A stretch of DNA of 64,000 nucleotides from DASRHT01 sp035293765 (GTDB lineage: Bacteria > Chloroflexota > Ktedonobacteria > Ktedonobacterales > Ktedonobacteraceae). The position numbers and the translations under genes were made by a program. This document shows positions 59,712-64,000 of the stretch, in pieces. The DNA lies in the NCBI GenBank assembly GCA_035293765.1, contig DATGMF010000056.1, forward strand, positions 1 to 64,000, in the 5' to 3' direction. Position 1 is the stretch's first letter, and each line of letters begins with the position of its first letter. The notes beneath the pieces are model-generated. The model had not been told where the DNA came from, ran no database searches, and saw only the letters and a list, made by a program, of their open reading frames with translations.

Positions 59712-60137
59712 TCTTATAAGCCTTGCTCTCTGCGCCTTTGCAGCCGCAATAAACTTGGCTCGAACCAACTCAAAGAAATTTGCAGGAAGATAGCCATATA
59801 CCACGCTGGACGGATTACTAGGCTTTGCTACCCGTAGATCCGGGCCGGGCCATAGAAAACGGTTGGCCTCCGAGAGGACAATCCACGACCGTTCATCATC
59901 CAGGCCCAGGCGTTGTTTAGTCTGCTGGGGGATTTCTACCGCCAGTTCCAGATCAGATGGCGGCGTATGGGTAACAGGCAATACGGTAACAAGCCTTTCA
60001 CCATCATCACCTTTTGTGACCATGATAACGGCGCTGGGCCTGTCCTTCACGCCTTCCTCCTGATGGTTATCGTATTCGTGTTTCCAGAGATAGGAGTAAC
60101 GGATGACTTGGCCTGGCTTTGGCTCTGGGAAAGGCAT
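59700..60137 (-). CDS. PemK/MazF-like toxin
   Basis: A 145-residue beta-rich protein: PGQVIRYSYLWKHEYDNHQE, EGVKDRPSAVIMVTKGDDGE, LPVTHTPPSDLELAVEIPQQ, SWIVLSEANRFLWPGPDLR. The GxxxRPxxV and ThrHisThr-Pro segments match PemK/MazF-type mRNA interferases, which cut RNA in a sequence-specific way. It lies 3 bases after the Phd-type antitoxin in a bicistronic unit, the standard order of type II modules. Confidence 0.78.
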   Translation of the reverse strand: MPFPEPKPGQVIRYSYLWKHEYDNHQEEGVKDRPSAVIMVTKGDDGERLVTVLPVTHTPPSDLELAVEIPQQTKQRLGLDDERSWIVLSEANRFLWPGPDLRVAKPSNPSSVVYGYLPANFFELVRAKFIAAAKAQRARLIRRSQ

Positions 60138-60140
60138 GCG

Positions 60141-60398
60141 TTATTCTTTAAATTCATGGTTAAAAGCTGCTGCTTCCGCAGGAATTTCCGCATTGGCAAT
60201 TTCCTCCAGTTCCGCATCAGTGAAATCCGCAGCCGCCATAACCTGGCGGTCTCGGCGCTTCAGCCGATGATATTCGTCAGTGGAAATCAGCACAGTACGC
60301 TCCCTTCCCCTGCTTGTAACCACAACTGGCTGCGTCAGTGCTATATCCTGATAGCGTCCTATATGTTTCTGAAAGTCTCCCGAAGGCACCTTTAACAT
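60141..60398 (-). CDS. Phd/YefM-like antitoxin
   Basis: An 85-residue protein from the ATG at 60398 (GTGAGGAAAC upstream; a frame start at 60476 is poorer). The N-terminal DNA-binding fold is DFQKHIGRYQDIALTQPVVV, then TSRGRERTVLISTDEYHRLK, the Phd/YefM pattern. The C-terminus (FTDAELEEIANAEIPAEAAA) is the acidic toxin-neutralising tail. It probably represses its own operon with the PemK-like toxin. Pairing of a Phd-like antitoxin with a PemK-like toxin is a less common combination. Confidence 0.82.
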   Translation of the reverse strand: MLKVPSGDFQKHIGRYQDIALTQPVVVTSRGRERTVLISTDEYHRLKRRDRQVMAAADFTDAELEEIANAEIPAEAAAFNHEFKE

Positions 60399-60609
60399 TG
60401 TTTCCTCACTTGTAATACGCATAACACATATAATACATGAAATAAGCACCAAGCGCCACAATTTTCTCTGCCTCAACTGTCATGTTAGGGTAGACCCCAG
60501 AATGACAGTAAGGAATGTTTTTATAAATGTCAGAATAGGGTGCAATATAATATTTATTGACATTATGCGCGTAAGGTCTAAGAGTCTATCCTGACAGTAT
60601 GGAGCAAGA

Positions 60610-61194
60610 ATGCCACCCAAAGGACAACGCATAGGGTATGTGAGGGTCAGCAGCTACGATCAGAATGAAGATCGCCAGATCGAACACATGGATGGCCTGG
60701 ATCGCATCTTTACCGACAAGGCATCGGGGAAGAACACGGAACGTCCCAGATTGCAGGAGCTATTAAGCTATGCCCGCGAGGGGGATACGATAGTGGTTCA
60801 CAGCATGGACCGTCTCGCCCGCAACCTAGATGATCTCCGGCAACTGGTGAACACCCAGACCAGGCGCGGCATCCGTGTGGAATTTATCAAAGAGAACCTG
60901 ACCTTTACTGGCGAAGACTCTCCGATGTCGAACCTTATGCTTTCGGTGCTGGGAGCGGTCGCGCAATTTGAGCGCGATCTCATCAAGGAGCGCCAGAAAG
61001 AGGGGATTATCCTGGCAAGGAAGCGCGGAGTCTATAAGGGCCGAAAGAAGTCCTTATCGCCTGAGAAGATTGAGGATCTGCGCCAGCGAGCTAATAATAA
61101 GGAGAAAAAAGAAAAAAAGCTCCATCTCGCCAGGGAATACGGCATCAGCCGCGAAACGCTGTACCAGTACCTCAAACAAGCAAGTGGAAATTGA
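60610..61194 (+). CDS. Serine resolvase/invertase
   Basis: A 194-residue small serine recombinase of the Tn3 resolvase/Hin group. The nucleophile is the Ser in IGYVRVSSYDQ, active-site arginines are in VHSMDRLARNLDDLRQLV, and the long E-helix is followed by a C-terminal HTH (ISRETLYQYLK). It probably resolves plasmid dimers or served the decayed Tn3-like element. WGR and par genes follow on the same strand. Confidence 0.93.
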   Translation: MPPKGQRIGYVRVSSYDQNEDRQIEHMDGLDRIFTDKASGKNTERPRLQELLSYAREGDTIVVHSMDRLARNLDDLRQLVNTQTRRGIRVEFIKENLTFTGEDSPMSNLMLSVLGAVAQFERDLIKERQKEGIILARKRGVYKGRKKSLSPEKIEDLRQRANNKEKKEKKLHLAREYGISRETLYQYLKQASGN

Positions 61195-61197
61195 GTT

Positions 61198-61428
61198 ATG
61201 AATCCCGTTACGCTTTATCGCATCGATCTGGCCCGCAACATGCAAAGGTGGTATCACCTTGACGTGCAACCTGACCTGTTCGGTAGCCATTGCCTCATCC
61301 GCGAATATGGACGTATTGGCAGCTCCGGCCAGGTGCGTATGACTCCTTACCCCACTGAGGAGGCAGCGCAGGCGGCATTCATGAAGCAGCAGGAGACAAA
61401 AGAACGAAAAGGATATGCCGCAACGTAA
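61198..61428 (+). CDS. WGR-domain protein
   Basis: A 76-residue protein that is nothing but a WGR domain: RWYHLDVQPDLFGSHCLIRE, YGRIGSSGQVRMTPYPTEEA, AQAAFMKQQETKERKGY. The domain is named for Trp-Gly-Arg and is thought to bind nucleic acids. It starts 3 bases after the resolvase stop, so both are cotranscribed. Solo WGR proteins are common on alphaproteobacterial plasmids. Confidence 0.85.
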   Translation: MNPVTLYRIDLARNMQRWYHLDVQPDLFGSHCLIREYGRIGSSGQVRMTPYPTEEAAQAAFMKQQETKERKGYAAT

Positions 61429-61632
61429 GCTTCAAGTGTTTTGTACACCAATCACTGAAGTTGTCTTTGAAAACTCACTGAAGTCAAACTGTGGCTGAAA
61501 TGGCAGTCGTCAGCCAGCGCCATATCTCTATGGGCTTTTTCCAAAGTGATTTCACGGAGGTCCATCCTTTTATGGATCTAATTACAACATGGATTTTAAT
61601 TGTATAGATTTTATCTATCCGCTATATAGAAG

Positions 61633-61716
61633 CTACCTGTTACCTATCGGAAAGCTAGTAGATAGATAGCAGATAACTACTATCTATCTACAAGATAACC
61701 GTTAACTAACAGGTAG
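61633..61716. promoter_or_regulatory. Nested palindromes upstream of parA (partition site/operator)
   Basis: CTACCTGTTA (61633-61642) pairs with TAACAGGTAG (61707-61716). Inside lies GTAGATAGATAG (61658-61669) facing CTATCTATCTAC (61680-61691), a perfect 12-bp inverted repeat with a 10-base centre. The word AGATAGATAGCAG recurs just after the parB-like gene near 62650. The set ends five bases before the parA start, so it is likely both autoregulatory operator and centromere. Confidence 0.7.
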
Positions 61717-61720
61717 TTAT

Positions 61721-62365
61721 ATGACAACCGTTATTGCGTTTGTGTCCCAAAAGGGAGGCGTTGGGAAGTCCACGCTTTCACGGGCTTTGGCAAGAGAAGC
61801 ATCGGCCAGCGGAATGAAAGTTAAGATTGCCGACCTCGATACTCAGCAGGCCACATGCGTTGACTGGAACCGGACGCGCCTAGAGAAGAACATCCAGCCA
61901 GTGATAGCGGTGGAGGTGTTTGGTAAGGCATCTGAAGCCCTAAAAACAGCGGTTCAGTATGAGCTATTCATTATTGATGGCCCAGCTCGTGCGAGTGCTG
62001 GTACGCTGGAAATTGCCAGAGTGGCTAATCTAGTAGTACAGCCCAGCGGCCCATCAAGTGATGACTTACGGCCTGCCATAAAAGAATTTCACGCGCTTGT
62101 TAAGGCTGGCATCCCGAAGAAGAAGCTTGTCTTTGCCATGAGCCGCATGGGGACACCTGTAGAGGAAGCCACAGCGCGGGAATATATCGAGGATGCAGGG
62201 TATGAAGTGCTGGAAGGATGCTTATATGAACGGCCAGCATACAGGCAGGCGCATAATAGCGGCAGAGCCGTGACAGAAACATATTACAAGAACCTTAACG
62301 ACCAGGCCGATGCTTTGATACAGGCTTTAATTGACAGGGTGGGGGAAGATGGCGGATTTATCTAA
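61721..62365 (+). CDS. parA: ParA-family partition ATPase
   Basis: A 214-residue deviant Walker ATPase without an N-terminal DNA-binding domain (small ParA/ParF type). The P-loop is SQKGGVGKSTLSRALA, the Walker A' DLDTQQATCVDWN, the Walker B YELFIIDGPARASAGTLE. It moves plasmid copies on the nucleoid. Its stop overlaps the start of the DNA-binding partner by about 17 bases. The sequence is close to ParA of proteobacterial plasmids. Confidence 0.93.
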   Translation: MTTVIAFVSQKGGVGKSTLSRALAREASASGMKVKIADLDTQQATCVDWNRTRLEKNIQPVIAVEVFGKASEALKTAVQYELFIIDGPARASAGTLEIARVANLVVQPSGPSSDDLRPAIKEFHALVKAGIPKKKLVFAMSRMGTPVEEATAREYIEDAGYEVLEGCLYERPAYRQAHNSGRAVTETYYKNLNDQADALIQALIDRVGEDGGFI

Positions 62366-62654
62366 GCTCAAGAAACGCAATAGCCTCGGTGCCCCTCCTT
62401 CTTTTGAAGAGGCAAGTCTGAACCTCGCAGCCCCCGAAATTGCCCCCATATTGCCACAACCGCAGCAGGCTGATAGCGAGATACAAAGGATTGATGGCCG
62501 TAGCCTCCGAAAGACTGATCGTAATGTGCAGTTTGCAACTAAGGTCAGACAGGTATTCGATGAAAGATTTCGCTCTATAGCTGCGCGTGATAATCTTGTT
62601 TTTGGTGATTTGTTGGAAAAGATGCTTGATGCATATGAAGCGAATAGAAGATAG
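62349..62654 (+). CDS. Small partition DNA-binding protein (ParA partner)
   Basis: A 101-residue protein from the ATG at 62349 (GGGGGAAG upstream). The disordered N-terminus (ADLSKLKKRNSLGAPPSFEE) is typical of the ParA-activating tail of this partner group; the C-terminal half (NVQFATKVRQVFDERFRSIA, LVFGDLLEKMLDAYEANRR) is a ribbon-helix-helix-like dimer fold. It should bind the nested palindromes upstream of parA. It is translationally coupled to parA. Confidence 0.82.
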   Translation: MADLSKLKKRNSLGAPPSFEEASLNLAAPEIAPILPQPQQADSEIQRIDGRSLRKTDRNVQFATKVRQVFDERFRSIAARDNLVFGDLLEKMLDAYEANRR

Positions 62655-62972
62655 ATAGCAGTTAGCTAGATATTAGCTATATTCTAACTATCTTTTATAT
62701 ATCCGTAAAAACTCCGTAGCTTACTTGGAGATGGCACGGATAAACTCCGAAGAGTTCCCTGTTACAAAACCCAAAAACTGATCGTTGTATAGAATGGACG
62801 GAGGTTTATCGAAGAAGTTCCGCAGTTTGCTCGGATATTACACGGAGAAACTACGAAAAATCTCCTGTTACAAAACGTCAAAGCTCATCGTTGTATAGAA
62901 TATACGGAGCTTTTACGATGAAAGACCGTAACTTTTACAGACTATCTACGATTGCAAGGAAGGAGCAAAGTA
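62655..62972. repeat. Repeat-rich region between the two partition systems
   Basis: Two 54-bp direct repeats (62759-62812 and 62865-62918) share CTGTTACAAAAC, ATCGTTGTATAGAAT and ACGGAG at 106-bp spacing. Between and before them short words CTCCG/CGGAG recur in both orientations. Such an array before an actin-like gene is where parC-type centromeres of ParM systems lie. No gene is present. Confidence 0.75.
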
Positions 62973-64000
62973 TTGAATTTCTATCAGCCTCAGCCATCAC
63001 CGCAACTTCCCCACCGCGTCTATTATGGCGGTTTTGACCCCGGTTCAGGTTTCTCTGAGTTATGGGTTGTTCCGGCAGACAACCCTCATCAGGTGAAGCA
63101 TATGGTTATTCCGTCGTGGGTTGCATCGGGGACGCTGAATGATATCGCGAGGCGCTCACGCACCATTGGCGCAGACCCTATGGAGGAACTGGAACAAGAC
63201 GAATTCGTTGTGCAGCTAGACGGCACGGAATGCTATGTGGGACGCCTTGCCCAGACGAGCGGGAGCAACAGCACGAATGCGTTTAATGATCCACGCCGCT
63301 ACACCAATGAACATGCAACAATGCTGTTACTGGCGCTGGCTGGGTTGCTAATTCCCGAAGATACGTTTTGCCTGAAATATGTTACCGCCTTACCTGTTTC
63401 GCTCTATGAAGACCAGCGTAGAACGCAGGTGCAGGATACTTTTACACGCAGTTTCCGTTATGTGTGGAACGGCCAGCCAAAGCATGCGGAATTAATCGTC
63501 GGCGCAGTCGTGCCAGAGGGTACTGGCGCGTTGGTGCTCTATGGTGATACCACCTCTAGGACGCTGGTGGTCGATTATGGCTATCGCACGACCGATGTGC
63601 TGTGCGCCGTGGGTCAGAAAATAGAATTTGCCCGCTCAGGCGGCATCCAGATCGGCGTCGGCCAGATGATAGACGCTTTTAATGACGAGTTTTTCAAATT
63701 TTCTGGCCGCCGTCTTCGGGAAGACGAAGCGGAGCCGATCTTGCGCGCCTATGTGCAAGATGAACCTCTGCCGATGGTCAAGAGCAATCGCAGGGTGGTC
63801 AACGAGAGCCTGATCCGTGCGTCGCTTCATAAAACATACACAGCGATAGGATTGCAGGCAAACACGAGAATTGCGGGCATTGTCAACGAGGACGATAGCC
63901 AGATGGCGGCAGACTATGATCTCGTTATCCCTATCGGAGGAGGTGCGCATCACTTCAGGAAGATGCTGGAAATCATGATCCCCAATGTGGAATATGTGGG
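62973..64000 (+). CDS. Actin-like plasmid segregation protein (ParM/Alp type), runs off the window
   Basis: The first ~342 residues of an actin-fold protein, from a TTG at 62973 with AAGGAAGGAG 8 bases upstream. The phosphate-1 loop is FDPGSGFSELWVV, the connecting motif VTALPVSLYEDQRR, phosphate-2 VVDYGYRTTDVLCAVG, and the adenosine motif VIPIGGGAHHFRKML. ParM-type filaments push plasmid copies to opposite poles. The 54-bp repeats just upstream are the likely centromere. The C-terminus is beyond position 64000. Finding ParA and ParM systems back to back is unusual. Confidence 0.82.
   Translation, partial: MNFYQPQPSPQLPHRVYYGGFDPGSGFSELWVVPADNPHQVKHMVIPSWVASGTLNDIARRSRTIGADPMEELEQDEFVVQLDGTECYVGRLAQTSGSNSTNAFNDPRRYTNEHATMLLLALAGLLIPEDTFCLKYVTALPVSLYEDQRRTQVQDTFTRSFRYVWNGQPKHAELIVGAVVPEGTGALVLYGDTTSRTLVVDYGYRTTDVLCAVGQKIEFARSGGIQIGVGQMIDAFNDEFFKFSGRRLREDEAEPILRAYVQDEPLPMVKSNRRVVNESLIRASLHKTYTAIGLQANTRIAGIVNEDDSQMAADYDLVIPIGGGAHHFRKMLEIMIPNVEYV

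Noticed and set aside
62759..62918. CRISPR-like direct repeats
   Set aside because: Only two 54-bp copies, imperfect and without cas genes, placed before an actin-like partition gene.

Overview
The first 30 kb look like the chromosome of a Ktedonobacteria-like Chloroflexota. It is a GC-rich stretch of single-copy housekeeping genes (rho, ruvB, queA, tlyA, a ROK kinase, an FtsB/DivIC-like protein, a CDP-alcohol phosphatidyltransferase) and two-component, NUDIX and molybdate-uptake genes. It is littered with a family of short GC-rich palindromes of the type GTAGGGGC...GCCCCTAC. A tRNA-Lys(CUU) gene at 9.4-10.1 kb is split in its anticodon loop by a 0.6 kb group II intron that carries no protein. 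A PD-(D/E)XK endonuclease gene of the homing-endonuclease type lies directly upstream of it. The species cannot be named from the sequence alone.

At about 29.95 kb the character changes. An MFS drug-transporter gene has lost its first ~20 codons exactly there, the palindrome family stops, and the DNA becomes visibly more AT-rich. The remaining 34 kb is plasmid-like. It starts with a minus-strand operon of five small unknown proteins, three of them paralogues. Next comes a replication module (consensus DnaA box, large hairpin, AT-rich tract, 21-bp iterons, Rep gene) whose rep gene overlaps an MvaI/BcnI-type restriction-modification operon. The far end holds a partition region: serine resolvase, WGR protein, ParA, a small DNA-binding partner, direct repeats and an actin-like ParM that runs off the window.

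Between these lie two TonB-dependent receptor genes, each paired with a YfiR-like gene, a FeeM-like acyltransferase, a pilin-like NHL-repeat protein and Sel1 and pentapeptide-repeat proteins. These cargo genes are typical of diderm Proteobacteria, which is odd beside a monoderm chromosome. Mixed among them are TIR-domain proteins (one fused to pentapeptide repeats, one with membrane helices), a zinc-ribbon/HEPN-like protein, a PemK/Phd-like toxin-antitoxin pair, a candidate orphan HEARO/omega RNA, one intact IS2-group element with a 5-bp target duplication, and remnants of IS110, Tn3-like, brnT and mobilisation genes.

Two explanations fit: a plasmid or integrative element captured from a proteobacterium and inserted at the MFS gene, or an assembly join between two replicons at ~29.95 kb. 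The sequence alone cannot decide. Most promising for follow-up are the split tRNA-Lys, the rep/restriction-modification replicon, the paralogous small-protein operon and the TIR/HEPN cluster.
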